DNA of 64,000 nucleotides, taken from Bacteroidales bacterium. Lineage in GTDB: Bacteria > Bacteroidota > Bacteroidia > Bacteroidales > UBA1715. The notes below the pieces were generated by a model. The model was given only the letters and a program-made list of their open reading frames with translations. It made no database searches and was not told where the DNA came from. Below, piece after piece: positions 29,370 through 38,365 of this stretch (position 1 is its first letter; every line of letters starts with the position of its first letter). Where the stretch lies: assembly GCA_031286165.1 (NCBI GenBank), contig JAITUU010000015.1, forward strand, positions 1-64,000, written 5' to 3'. The position numbers were made by a program, and so were the translations under genes.

Positions 29370-30545
29370 TTATAGTACAATATTAATAATTTTTCCCGGA
29401 ACTACAATAACTTTTTTGGGAACATTTCCACTGAGATATTTCATACTTTGACTATCGTTTAGCACAGCCTTTTCTATATCTTCTTTGCTTGTGCCGGTGG
29501 CAAATTCAAGGGTAAAACGCACTTTTCCGTTGAAAGATACGGGATATTTTACCGTATTTTCCTGTAAAAATTTCTCGTTATATTCAGGAAATTGCGCATT
29601 GCAAATGCTGTGAGAGTGCCCCAATCGGCTGTATAATTCTTCGGCAATATGCGGTGCAAATGGCGCAAGGCACACAAGAAGTGGTTTTAAAATCGCTCGT
29701 TTATTGCACTGCACGCGCTGCAATTCGTTCACACAAATCATAAATGCCGAAACAGCGGTATTAAACGAAAAGTTTTCAATATCCGAAGTTACTTTTTTAA
29801 TGAGGGTGTGCAGTATTTTCAGTTCTTCGGCTGTGGGGGCTTCGGTGGAAATTGCAAATTCATCGCGATTAAAAAACAGTGCCCATAATTTTTTCAAAAA
29901 TCGGTGCACACCGTCAATTCCCTTCATATCCCATGGTTTCGATTGTTCCAAAGGACCGAGAAACATTTCGTACATGCGCAGGGTGTCGGCTCCGTAGCGT
30001 TCCACTATGCTGTCGGGATTCACCACGTTGAACATAGATTTCGACATTTTTTCCACCGCATGACCGCAGTGATATTTTCCGTCTTCTAAAATAAATTCCG
30101 CATCGGCAAAATCGGGTCGCCACTTTTTAAATGCTTCTGTATCAAGAATATCGTTTTCCACTATATTCACGTCCACGTGTAATTGCGTGGTATCGTATTG
30201 GTCTTTCAATCCCAGCGACACAAAGGTATTGCTGCCTTGTATGCGATACACAAAATTCGAGCGACCTTGTATCATACCTTGATTGATAAGTTTTTGAAAG
30301 GGTTCATCTTTGGCTATCGTGCCCAAATCGAACAAAAATTTATTCCAAAACCGGCTGTAAATTAAGTGCCCGGTAGCGTGTTCGGTTCCTCCCAAGTATA
30401 AATCCACATTGCCCCAATAGTCATTCGCTTTTTTTGAAACAAGTGCGTTTTGGTTATGGGGGTCTTCGTAGCGCAAATAATAGGCTGAACTGCCGGCAAA
30501 ACCCGGCATGGTATTGAGTTCGAGAGGATATTTTTTTGATTCCAT
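29370..30545 (-). CDS. leuS: Leucyl-tRNA synthetase C-terminal half only (KMSKS + anticodon-binding region); split or truncated LeuRS
   Basis: [32 protein letters not shown]...[20 protein letters not shown]...[47 protein letters not shown]; no HIGH motif or editing domain; upstream neighbour is a divergent unrelated gene. Confidence 0.92.
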   Translation of the reverse strand: MESKKYPLELNTMPGFAGSSAYYLRYEDPHNQNALVSKKANDYWGNVDLYLGGTEHATGHLIYSRFWNKFLFDLGTIAKDEPFQKLINQGMIQGRSNFVYRIQGSNTFVSLGLKDQYDTTQLHVDVNIVENDILDTEAFKKWRPDFADAEFILEDGKYHCGHAVEKMSKSMFNVVNPDSIVERYGADTLRMYEMFLGPLEQSKPWDMKGIDGVHRFLKKLWALFFNRDEFAISTEAPTAEELKILHTLIKKVTSDIENFSFNTAVSAFMICVNELQRVQCNKRAILKPLLVCLAPFAPHIAEELYSRLGHSHSICNAQFPEYNEKFLQENTVKYPVSFNGKVRFTLEFATGTSKEDIEKAVLNDSQSMKYLSGNVPKKVIVVPGKIINIVL

Positions 30546-30567
30546 AGGTTTTTCAACTGTAATAGTG

Positions 30568-30575
30568 CAAAAATA
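30568..30575 (-). promoter_or_regulatory. TAnnTTTG -7 box (TATTTTTG) for leuS C-half
   Basis: CAAAAATA on + strand, 23 nt upstream of ATG 30545. Confidence 0.5.
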
Positions 30576-30643
30576 AACAAAATGCGTAAACTACCAAACT
30601 CCGTGTTTTTTATTTACTTTTGTGCGTTGAATTATTGAAGAAT

Positions 30644-31351
30644 ATGCTCAAAATCTATCCTCATATTGGCACTGTGGAAATTGTGGCAAATAAACGCCTG
30701 ACACGCATTAGTTTGAAAGTGGGAAAATCGGGCGTACCGCAACTTTCTATGCCGCACCTGCGCTATTTGCCCGATGCTGAGGCGTTTTTACTGCAAAAAT
30801 CGGCATGGATAGAGAGTGCAAAGCGCAAAATAGCGCAGCGCACACCAAAACAAACGCTGTTTTCCGCCGGCGACACTCTTACGCCGCAACACAGTTTGCG
30901 TTTTGTGCAAGTAGAATATACGCAGAGAGTACGCGCAAAAATTAGCGAAACGGAAGTTATAGTGTTTCACGCGCCGCAGGTAGAGAGCGGCGATTACCGT
31001 GTGCAGGAGTGTGTAGCAAAAGCACGCGAGCAGGCATTGGTGAATATGGCGCAGATGCACATTCCTTCGCGATTGCAAAAACTTGCACAAGACTATCATT
31101 TTACTTACGCACAGTGCAAGATTTCGCGAGCAAAAGGTCGCTGGGGTAGTTGCTCTCACGCCAATAGTATTTCTATCAGTTGTTACATTATGCTGCTGCC
31201 GCCGCATTTGATTGATTTTATTTTGCTCCACGAACTTACGCACAGTATTCATAAAAATCATGGTGCCGCCTTTCATGCCTACTTGCAACGCTTGCTGCCA
31301 AAACCCGAAAAAGACTACGAACAGGAAATTCGGAAATACTCCATTCGATAG
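30644..31351 (+). CDS. YgjP-like zinc metallopeptidase (DUF45 type)
   Basis: KGRWGSCSHANSISISCYIMLLPPHLIDFILLHELTHSIHKNHGAAFHAYL (HExxH). ATG 30644; TACTTTTG box at 30615..30622. Confidence 0.9.
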   Translation: MLKIYPHIGTVEIVANKRLTRISLKVGKSGVPQLSMPHLRYLPDAEAFLLQKSAWIESAKRKIAQRTPKQTLFSAGDTLTPQHSLRFVQVEYTQRVRAKISETEVIVFHAPQVESGDYRVQECVAKAREQALVNMAQMHIPSRLQKLAQDYHFTYAQCKISRAKGRWGSCSHANSISISCYIMLLPPHLIDFILLHELTHSIHKNHGAAFHAYLQRLLPKPEKDYEQEIRKYSIR

Positions 31352-31395
31352 TATTTTTAAGTATAAATACGAATAGTGGGGTAAAATTTTTGCTG

Positions 31396-31403
31396 TACTT
31401 TTG
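31396..31403 (+). promoter_or_regulatory. TAnnTTTG -7 box (TACTTTTG) upstream of pncC
   Basis: gctgTACTTTTGcaattc, followed by the palindromic element and then the CDS at 31517. Confidence 0.5.
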
Positions 31404-31413
31404 CAATTCAAAT

Positions 31414-31501
31414 AGATTGCTTCACTATGTTCGCAATGACGCTTTTTTCTCATCATTACCTTCGATGAGGGCTACACCGTTGCGAGGAACGAAGCAATCC
31501 G
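31414..31501. repeat. MITE-like palindromic repeat, second copy
   Basis: AGATTGCTTCACTATGTTCGCAATGAC...TCATTACCTTCGATGAGGGCTACACCGTTGCGAGGAACGAAGCAATCC. Confidence 0.85.
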
Positions 31502-31516
31502 GAAAGGAACTAACAA

Positions 31517-32008
31517 ATGACAACGAACGAACTGTTTGCACTGAATGAAATAATTGGCGCACAATTACGTGCGAAAAATGCAAGTCTTGCCACTGCCGAA
31601 AGTTGCACCGGCGGAGCCGTAGCACAGAGTATTACGGCAATTTCGGGTTGTTCGGCATATTTCAAAGGCAGTGTGGTGGCGTATTCCAACGAAGTAAAAC
31701 AAAATCTGTTGCACGTGCCGGAGTTTATTATTACATCGCACGGCGCGGTGAGCAAGGAGTGTGTGCAGGCAATGGCGCAGAATTGCCGCAGAATTTTCAA
31801 TACCACTTACGCTATAGCCACCAGCGGCATAGCCGGACCGGGCGGCGGCACTGACGAAAAACCGGTGGGCACGGTGTGGATTGCTGTTGCCGCGCCACAG
31901 GGAATCGTGTCGCACAAATGCGCATTTTCCGGCACTCGCGCACACATAGTGGAGCAAACGCTGCTTGTCTCGCTGCAAATGCTCCTTCACGAAGTAGAAC
32001 AACAATAA
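31517..32008 (+). CDS. pncC: CinA C-terminal domain protein (nicotinamide-nucleotide amidase)
   Basis: LATAESCTGGAVAQSITAISGCSAYFKGSVVAYSNEVK...ATSGIAGPGGGTDEKPVGTVWIA. Confidence 0.93.
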   Translation: MTTNELFALNEIIGAQLRAKNASLATAESCTGGAVAQSITAISGCSAYFKGSVVAYSNEVKQNLLHVPEFIITSHGAVSKECVQAMAQNCRRIFNTTYAIATSGIAGPGGGTDEKPVGTVWIAVAAPQGIVSHKCAFSGTRAHIVEQTLLVSLQMLLHEVEQQ

Positions 32009-32024
32009 ATAGTAGAATTTTCGT

Positions 32025-32978
32025 ATGATACAACAACTGATAGCCGACATTAAAGCCGGTGCCGAAATAGATTTTGAAACGGCTTGCAAACTTGCAGAAT
32101 ATGCAAACAAAGAAGAACTTTACGAGGGCGCAAATACCTTACGCGAATATTTTTGCAATGCCGCGCTGCAACTTTGCTCTATAACCAACGCAAAATCGGG
32201 GCTGTGCAGCGAAAATTGCAAGTGGTGTAGTCAGTCGGCACACAACAAGTGTAAGATAGATATTTACGATAGTATAGACAAAAATACCGCCGTAGCGCAG
32301 GCAGTGGCAAATGGCAAAGCCGGTGTGCACAGGCACGGATTGGTAACAAGCGGACGCACCGTATCGCCGCAAACGTTGCAAAATTGTGTTTCGATTTATC
32401 GCGAAATTGCACAAAAATCGCCCATAAAACTATGTGCTTCAATGGGTTTACTCACAAAAGAACAGTTGCAGGAATTGAAAGATGCCGGAGTAACGCGCTA
32501 TCACTGTAATTTGGAAACTGCGCCATCGTTTTTCCCGAACTTGTGCAGCACTCACAGCGTTGAAGAAAAAATTGCAACTATTCGTGCTGCGCAAGCAATT
32601 GGTTTGGAAGTGTGTTCGGGCGGCATTATCGGTATGGGCGAAACTATGGCACAACGCATAGAATTGGCACTCGCACTACGCGATTTAGGTATTCGTTCCA
32701 TTCCTATCAATATTTTGAATCCCATAGAAGGCACACCGCTTTTTGGCATGCCGCCACTTTCTGATGAGGAAATTCTTACAAGTTTTGCACTCTTCCGTTT
32801 TATCAATCCGCGAGCCTATTTGCGCTTTGCCGGCGGACGACTTTCTATTCAACACTTGCAGGGGAAAGCACTCAAATCGGGCATTAATGCTTCTATTACC
32901 GGCGATATGCTCACCACGCACGGTGTGCAGGTGCAAGACGATGTGAATACATTTCGCGCAGCAGGCTTTGTTATTTAA
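32025..32978 (+). CDS. bioB: Biotin synthase
   Basis: Radical SAM motif GLCSENCKWCSQSAHNKC; HRHGLVTSGR; GGIIGMGE; FAGGR. Confidence 0.95.
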   Translation: MIQQLIADIKAGAEIDFETACKLAEYANKEELYEGANTLREYFCNAALQLCSITNAKSGLCSENCKWCSQSAHNKCKIDIYDSIDKNTAVAQAVANGKAGVHRHGLVTSGRTVSPQTLQNCVSIYREIAQKSPIKLCASMGLLTKEQLQELKDAGVTRYHCNLETAPSFFPNLCSTHSVEEKIATIRAAQAIGLEVCSGGIIGMGETMAQRIELALALRDLGIRSIPINILNPIEGTPLFGMPPLSDEEILTSFALFRFINPRAYLRFAGGRLSIQHLQGKALKSGINASITGDMLTTHGVQVQDDVNTFRAAGFVI

Positions 32979-34035
32979 TGTTGATTGTATTGAGCCACGC
33001 TTGGTAGGATTTTGCGTAGCGTAGGTGTTCATCGTAGGTTTTGGTAAACTGATGATGATTGGAATTGATTTTGGCGCAATAGAAAAAATAATTGTGATTT
33101 TCGGCATTGAGCACGGCATCAATATCTACTTTTTGCGGAGTGCAAATGGGTCCGGGCGGTAAACCGGCAACGGCATAGGTGTTGTAGGGCGAATGTGCGG
33201 TAGCATCTTTGTGTTTATTGAGCACGCGCTTAATGGAAAAATCGCCCAAAGCGTATTTTATGGTAGGGTCCACTTGCAAGCGTTGGTGCGTGCGCAAGCG
33301 ATTGAGCAATACGCCGGCTATGCGTGGTTTTTCGTCATTTTTATTGGTTTCTTGATTGATAATTGACGCCATAGTCATTACTTGCTGCGGCGTTAAACCT
33401 ATTTTTTTCGCCTGCGCTAAGCGTTCTTCATTCCAAAACAGTGTGGATTCTTTGTGCATACGTTCCATAAATTGCCGTGCGCTTGTGTTCCATTTGAATT
33501 GGTAGGTATCGGGAATAAAAAGTGTAATAATGTTCGCTTTATTCACGCCCAGCGAATCGAGAAAATCCTTGTTGGTAAAGAGTTCATCGAAATCTTCTTG
33601 CGTAGCCTCCAACTGTTTGCTTGCTTGGGCTGCCACATCGTGCGCATAGCGAGCAAATGAAAGCGTAAAATTCACATATTCGCGCTTACCCGACCGAAAA
33701 AGAATCAATAAATCTTTGTTACTCATACCGTTGCGCAGTTTATACAAGCCGGGAGATGGCGGATTTTTTAGTATCAAATTTGCCAAAAATGCGAAACTAC
33801 GGCTATTGCCCATATCGAGTTCATCGCGCAATTTTTGCGTGAGCGATTCGTAGGTGGAACCGGTGGGTACGGCAAAGAGATAATATTCTTCGCCGTTTGG
33901 CGTGGTTATGCTGGGGCGCAAAAGAGCGTTGTAGGTAAATAAACACAATGCAAAAAACACAATTCCAAAAAACAAAAACCGATTCTGTTTTCCCGATTTT
34001 CCCGTACTTTTTTTTGCTGCCTTTTTTTGTGCCAT
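32971..34035 (-). CDS. mltG: Endolytic transglycosylase MltG (YceG-like)
   Basis: LFIPDTYQFKWNTSARQFMERM...ASIINQETNKNDEKPRIAGVLLNRLRTHQRLQVDPTIKYALG...SPYNTYAVAGLPPGPICTP. Confidence 0.95.
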   Translation of the reverse strand: MAQKKAAKKSTGKSGKQNRFLFFGIVFFALCLFTYNALLRPSITTPNGEEYYLFAVPTGSTYESLTQKLRDELDMGNSRSFAFLANLILKNPPSPGLYKLRNGMSNKDLLILFRSGKREYVNFTLSFARYAHDVAAQASKQLEATQEDFDELFTNKDFLDSLGVNKANIITLFIPDTYQFKWNTSARQFMERMHKESTLFWNEERLAQAKKIGLTPQQVMTMASIINQETNKNDEKPRIAGVLLNRLRTHQRLQVDPTIKYALGDFSIKRVLNKHKDATAHSPYNTYAVAGLPPGPICTPQKVDIDAVLNAENHNYFFYCAKINSNHHQFTKTYDEHLRYAKSYQAWLNTINIK

Positions 34036-34072
34036 AGGTTGTTATAAATTATCTACTCAAAGTATTGCCATA

Positions 34073-34101
34073 GAGATTGCTTCACTTCGTTCGCAATGCC
34101 G
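34073..34101. repeat. Half copy of ATTGCTTCAC..TTCGCAATGCC repeat
   Basis: GAGATTGCTTCACTTCGTTCGCAATGCCG. Confidence 0.75.
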
Positions 34102-34143
34102 TTTTGCATTTGTTGAAGAAACAATTAACCATCAATTAGTACG

Positions 34144-35163
34144 TCAATTTGCTGCTTGAAATTGTTTGATAAATCGCAAATCGTTTTCAAAAAACAGGCG
34201 AATATCTTTGATTTGATATTTGAGCATGGCTATGCGTTCTACGCCCATACCAAAGGCAAAACCGCTATATACTTTGCTGTCGATTCCGCAATTTGTGAGT
34301 ACGTTGGGGTCCACCATACCGCAGCCCAAAATTTCTACCCAACCGCTGTGTTTACACACGCCGCAGCCTTTTCCGCCGCAAAGCGAGCACGAAATATCCA
34401 TTTCTGCCGAAGGTTCGGTGAAGGGGAAATAGGAGGGACGAAGGCGAATTTGCGTGTCGGCACCAAACATTTCTTTGGCAAAAAACAGCAGCGTTTGTTT
34501 CAAATCGGCGAAGGATACATCTTTGTCGATATACAAACCCTCCACTTGGTGGAAAATACAGTGTGCACGCGCCGAAATTGCCTCGTTGCGAAACACCCTA
34601 CCGGGAAACACGGCGCGAATGGGCGGTTGTGTTTTTTCCATTACGCGCACTTGCACGCTCGAAGTGTGGGTACGGAGCAATATATCGGGATTTTTTTCAA
34701 TAAAAAATGTATCCTGCATATCGCGAGCAGGATGTTCTTCGGGAAAATTGAGCGCACTGAATACGTGCCAATCGTCCTCAATTTCCTGTCCTTCGGCTAC
34801 GGTGAACCCTATGCGCGAAAAAATGTCGATAATTTGTTTTTTGATAATAGAAAGCGGATGACGACTGCCCAACTGCAAAGGATTGCCGGGAAGGCTAAGG
34901 TCTATATCGAGTGTTTGATTTTCGGCAGAAGAAAATGCCGCAGTGAGTTCATCGAATTTTGCTTGCGCTTCTTGTTTGAGAATATTGATGCGTGCGCCAA
35001 TTTCTTTTTTCTGTTCGTTCGGCACGTTTTTAAATTCCGCAAAGAGATTGTTTAATTCCCCTTTTTTCGATAAATACGCAAGGCGAAATTGTTCTACATC
35101 GCTACTCGACTGTGCGGTAAATGCTGCGATTGCGGCACTGAGCGTTTCAATTTTTTGTAACAT
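34144..35163 (-). CDS. pheS: Phenylalanyl-tRNA synthetase alpha subunit
   Basis: GSRHPLSIIKKQIIDIFSRIGFTVAEGQEIEDDWHVFSALNFPEEHPARDMQDTFF...FGMGVERIAMLKYQIKDIRLFFENDLRFIKQF. Confidence 0.96.
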   Translation of the reverse strand: MLQKIETLSAAIAAFTAQSSSDVEQFRLAYLSKKGELNNLFAEFKNVPNEQKKEIGARINILKQEAQAKFDELTAAFSSAENQTLDIDLSLPGNPLQLGSRHPLSIIKKQIIDIFSRIGFTVAEGQEIEDDWHVFSALNFPEEHPARDMQDTFFIEKNPDILLRTHTSSVQVRVMEKTQPPIRAVFPGRVFRNEAISARAHCIFHQVEGLYIDKDVSFADLKQTLLFFAKEMFGADTQIRLRPSYFPFTEPSAEMDISCSLCGGKGCGVCKHSGWVEILGCGMVDPNVLTNCGIDSKVYSGFAFGMGVERIAMLKYQIKDIRLFFENDLRFIKQFQAAN

Positions 35164-35168
35164 TTCGG

Positions 35169-35831
35169 TTATTTTAAAATCACAATTTTGGTAATTATAA
35201 TATCTTCCAGCGGGCGATTGGCGGCATTGGTGGGTTGCGAGGCTATGAGGTCTATAATTTCAAGTCCTTTTATTACTTCGCCAAATACGGTATATTGCCC
35301 GTCTAAAAAGGGAGTGCCGCCAATGGTTGTATAAATATTTTGTTGATATTCGTTATAATCCTGTACTTGCGCCGCAGGAATTTTTTTGCCCTGTACTATG
35401 TAGAATTGCGAACCGGACGATGCTTTTTGCGGATTAACTTGGTCGCCCATGCGAGCCGCAGCCAGCGCGCCTTTGCGGTGAAAAAGCGTTTGGTGAAATT
35501 CCGCCGGAATGGTGTAGCCCGGTCCGCCTGTGCCAAGTTGTGCTCCGGCAGGTGTATTTTTAGAATTTGGGTCGCCGCCTTGAATCATAAATCCTGAAAT
35601 AACGCGGTGAAAGAGCAAACTATCGTAAAATCCTTCCTGCGCAAGTTTTATAAAATTATCGCGGTGCAGCGGCGTTTCGTTGTAGAGTTTCACGGTCATC
35701 ACGCCTTTATTGGTGTGAATTTCCACAAGTGTTTCTTTTTCTTTTGGATTTTTGGTGTTCAGCGCAAATACTACGCCCGAAATGCAGAGCAAGGCTGCGG
35801 TGATAATAGAAATGATGTGTTGTTTTTTCAT
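35169..35831 (-). CDS. Cyclophilin-type peptidyl-prolyl cis-trans isomerase
   Basis: KLYNETPLHRDNFIKLAQEGFYDSLLFHRVISGFMIQGGDPNSKNTP...ASSGSQFYIVQGK; TACTTTTG box on the minus strand at 35856..35863. Confidence 0.94.
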   Translation of the reverse strand: MKKQHIISIITAALLCISGVVFALNTKNPKEKETLVEIHTNKGVMTVKLYNETPLHRDNFIKLAQEGFYDSLLFHRVISGFMIQGGDPNSKNTPAGAQLGTGGPGYTIPAEFHQTLFHRKGALAAARMGDQVNPQKASSGSQFYIVQGKKIPAAQVQDYNEYQQNIYTTIGGTPFLDGQYTVFGEVIKGLEIIDLIASQPTNAANRPLEDIIITKIVILK

Positions 35832-35899
35832 TTGTGTAGGTTTTTTTATTGTTCGCAAAAGTACGATTTAATTGAAAACTGAAAACTGAAAACTGAAAA

Positions 35900-37534
35900 T
35901 TATTTTTTCTCCAATTCGCGCAAATGCGCCATTTTTTTTGTTGTCAAAAATTCCGAAATACCACAGAGGTGTTCTTTCACTCGTTTGTTGCCAAATTCAT
36001 ATACTTTTGTAACCAAGCCGTCTAAAAAATCGCGGTCGTGCGACACCAAAATCAGCGTGCCATCGTAATCTTTCAGAGCCGATTTCAGTACATCTTTGGT
36101 GCGCATATCTAAGTGATTGGTGGGTTCATCGAGAATGAGCATATTCACCGGATTGAGCAGGAGTTTTATCATGGCAAGGCGCGTGCGTTCGCCACCCGAA
36201 AGCACTTTTACTTTTTTGGTCCAACTTTCGCCGCCAAACATAAATGCACCCAAAATATCTTTGATTTTGCTGCGAATATCGCCCACTGCTACATCGTCTA
36301 TGGTTTGAAATACGGTTTTTTCTTCGTCTAAAAGCGAGGCTTCGTTTTGCGCAAAATAGCCAATGTGCACATTGTGCCCAATGGAAAGTTTTCCTTCAAA
36401 ATCAATTGTGTTCATAATCGACTGTATCATGGTAGATTTTCCTTCACCGTTTTTACCCACAAAGGCAACTTTTTCGCCGCGCGAAATGGTGAAATTTGCA
36501 CCGGAATACACTCTGTGTTCTCCGTAGGTTTTGCCTACATTATCGGCAATTACAGGATAATTGCCCGACCGCTCGCAGGGTGGAAATTTGAGCCTCAGGG
36601 CAGAAGTATCTTCTTCATCAACCTCCAAAACTTGCAGTTTTTCGAGCATTTTTACCCTACTTTGCACTTGCAGTGTTTTTGAGTAGGTTCCCTTAAAGCG
36701 TTCAATAAATTCGGTGGTTTCTGCTATCATTTTTTGCTGTTCGTCCACCGCTTTTTGTTGCTGTTCGCGGCGTTCGGAGCGCAGTTGTAAGTAAGAGGAA
36801 TAATTCACTTTGTAATCGTAAATTCTGCCCATAGTAACTTCTATGGTGCGAGTGGTAATGTTGTCCACAAAGGTGCGGTCGTGCGAAATTACCACTACCG
36901 CTTTGCCGCTTTGAATTAAAAAATCTTCAAACCACTGAATAGATTCTATATCCATGTGGTTGGTGGGTTCGTCTAAGAGTATGAGGTCGGGTTTTTGCAA
37001 AAGAATTTTTGCAAGTTCTATGCGCATACGCCAGCCGCCACTGAAATCGCCGGTGGGGCGAGTAAAATCTTCGCGTGAAAATCCCAAACCGATGAGAATT
37101 TTTTCAACTTCGGCATCGTAGTTAATTTCTTCTATGCTGTAAAATCGCTCGCTCAGAGCCGACACATCTTCTATAATTTTCATGTATTCGTCTGATTCGT
37201 AATCAGTGCGCGTGGCGAGTTGATTGTTGAGGTCGTCTATTTGCTGCTGCATGGCAAAAATTGCGGCAAACGCCTGCGATGCTTCCTCGAACACCGTGCG
37301 TTTGTTTTCGGTCATCAGGTGCTGCGGCAGGTAGGCTACGGTTTTATCTTTGGGCACCACCACTTTACCTGCCGAAGGCTGCTGCACGCCGGCTAAAATT
37401 TTGAGCAAGGTAGATTTTCCCGCGCCGTTTTTGCCCATGAGCGCAATGCGGTCTTTTTCGTTGATTACAAAATTGATGTTGGAAAACAAAGTGCTGCCGC
37501 CAAATTCCACGGCTAAATTATCGACTGAAACCAT
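35900..37534 (-). CDS. ABC-F family ATP-binding protein
   Basis: Two ATPase domains: GKNGAGKSTLLKILAG, LLDEPTNHMDIESIQWFEDFL; GKNGEGKSTMIQSI, LSGGERTRLAMIKLLLNPVNMLILDEPTNHLDM. Confidence 0.95.
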   Translation of the reverse strand: MVSVDNLAVEFGGSTLFSNINFVINEKDRIALMGKNGAGKSTLLKILAGVQQPSAGKVVVPKDKTVAYLPQHLMTENKRTVFEEASQAFAAIFAMQQQIDDLNNQLATRTDYESDEYMKIIEDVSALSERFYSIEEINYDAEVEKILIGLGFSREDFTRPTGDFSGGWRMRIELAKILLQKPDLILLDEPTNHMDIESIQWFEDFLIQSGKAVVVISHDRTFVDNITTRTIEVTMGRIYDYKVNYSSYLQLRSERREQQQKAVDEQQKMIAETTEFIERFKGTYSKTLQVQSRVKMLEKLQVLEVDEEDTSALRLKFPPCERSGNYPVIADNVGKTYGEHRVYSGANFTISRGEKVAFVGKNGEGKSTMIQSIMNTIDFEGKLSIGHNVHIGYFAQNEASLLDEEKTVFQTIDDVAVGDIRSKIKDILGAFMFGGESWTKKVKVLSGGERTRLAMIKLLLNPVNMLILDEPTNHLDMRTKDVLKSALKDYDGTLILVSHDRDFLDGLVTKVYEFGNKRVKEHLCGISEFLTTKKMAHLRELEKK

Positions 37535-37721
37535 AGTTGTATTTTGAGCGGCAAAGATACACTTTTTTAGATACAAGATTATTAGATATAAGAAACGAGC
37601 AATAAGTACAGAGAATAGAGTACAGTGAAAATAATTCGTAATTACTAATTGTTAATTCACAATTTTGTGTACTTTTGTTATACGGTATTATTGTGCTAAT
37701 GAGCAATAATGTAACGAAAGA

Positions 37722-38053
37722 ATGACGGAAAGAACCATAACAGCATATAAAAATTACTTTTTAGATTTTATTCAATCGCTTGATGCAAATGTATCTAAAA
37801 AGATATTTTATGTGCTTGATATGCTCAAATCGCAAAATAGAATTTCCGAAAATTTATTAAATATATTCGTGAAGGAGTATATGAATTACGTTCGGAATAT
37901 GAAGGAAACATCTATCGCGTTTTCTTTTGTTTTGATAAAGGTAATGTGGTAATTCTTTTCAATGGATTTCAAAAGAAAACACAGAAAACTCCCGAAAAAG
38001 AAATTAAAAAGGCAATAACATTAAAGAATGAATATTATGCACATAAAGAATGA
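37722..38053 (+). pseudogene. HigB/RelE-like (phage Gp49-type) toxin gene with a single-base frameshift
   Basis: Frame 1: MTERTITAYKNYFLDFIQSLDANVSKKIFYVLDMLKSQNRISEN; then after a missing A near 37850..37860 the next frame reads KFIKYIREGVYELRSEYEGNIYRVFFCFDKGNVVILFNGFQKKTQKTPEKEIKKAITLKNEYYAHKE*. Confidence 0.85.
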
Positions 38054-38336
38054 TAATCTCACAAGTATAGATGATATAATGGATAATCTCTATGGAAAAG
38101 TTGGTACGCCGGAGCGTGAAGCATTTCGGAGTGAAGCATATACTCATTGTGTGGGAGAAGTAATACATGAAATTCGCAAAGCCGAAAAAATAAGTCAATC
38201 GGAACTTGCCAATAGAGTAGGTTTGAAAAAATCGTATATTTCAAAAATAGAGAAGGGGATTATAGAACCAAGCGTATCTACGTTTTACCGCATTGCCAAT
38301 GCCTTAGGACGTTCAGTGGAATTATTACCTGCGTGA
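38028..38336 (+). CDS. XRE/HTH antitoxin (HigA-like)
   Basis: EVIHEIRKAEKISQSELANRVGLKKSYISKIEKGIIEPSVSTFYRIANALGRSVELL; overlaps the toxin 3' end. Confidence 0.88.
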   Translation: MNIMHIKNDNLTSIDDIMDNLYGKVGTPEREAFRSEAYTHCVGEVIHEIRKAEKISQSELANRVGLKKSYISKIEKGIIEPSVSTFYRIANALGRSVELLPA

Positions 38337-38365
38337 TTTTTTATTTTCCAAAATTCTTTTTCGTT

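Noticed and set aside
30788-31456. 222-aa minus-strand ORF
   Set aside because: Antisense to the YgjP-like gene; N-terminus MMRKKRHCEHSEAIYL is a translation of the palindromic repeat.
34156-35055. 299-aa plus-strand ORF
   Set aside because: Antisense shadow of pheS.
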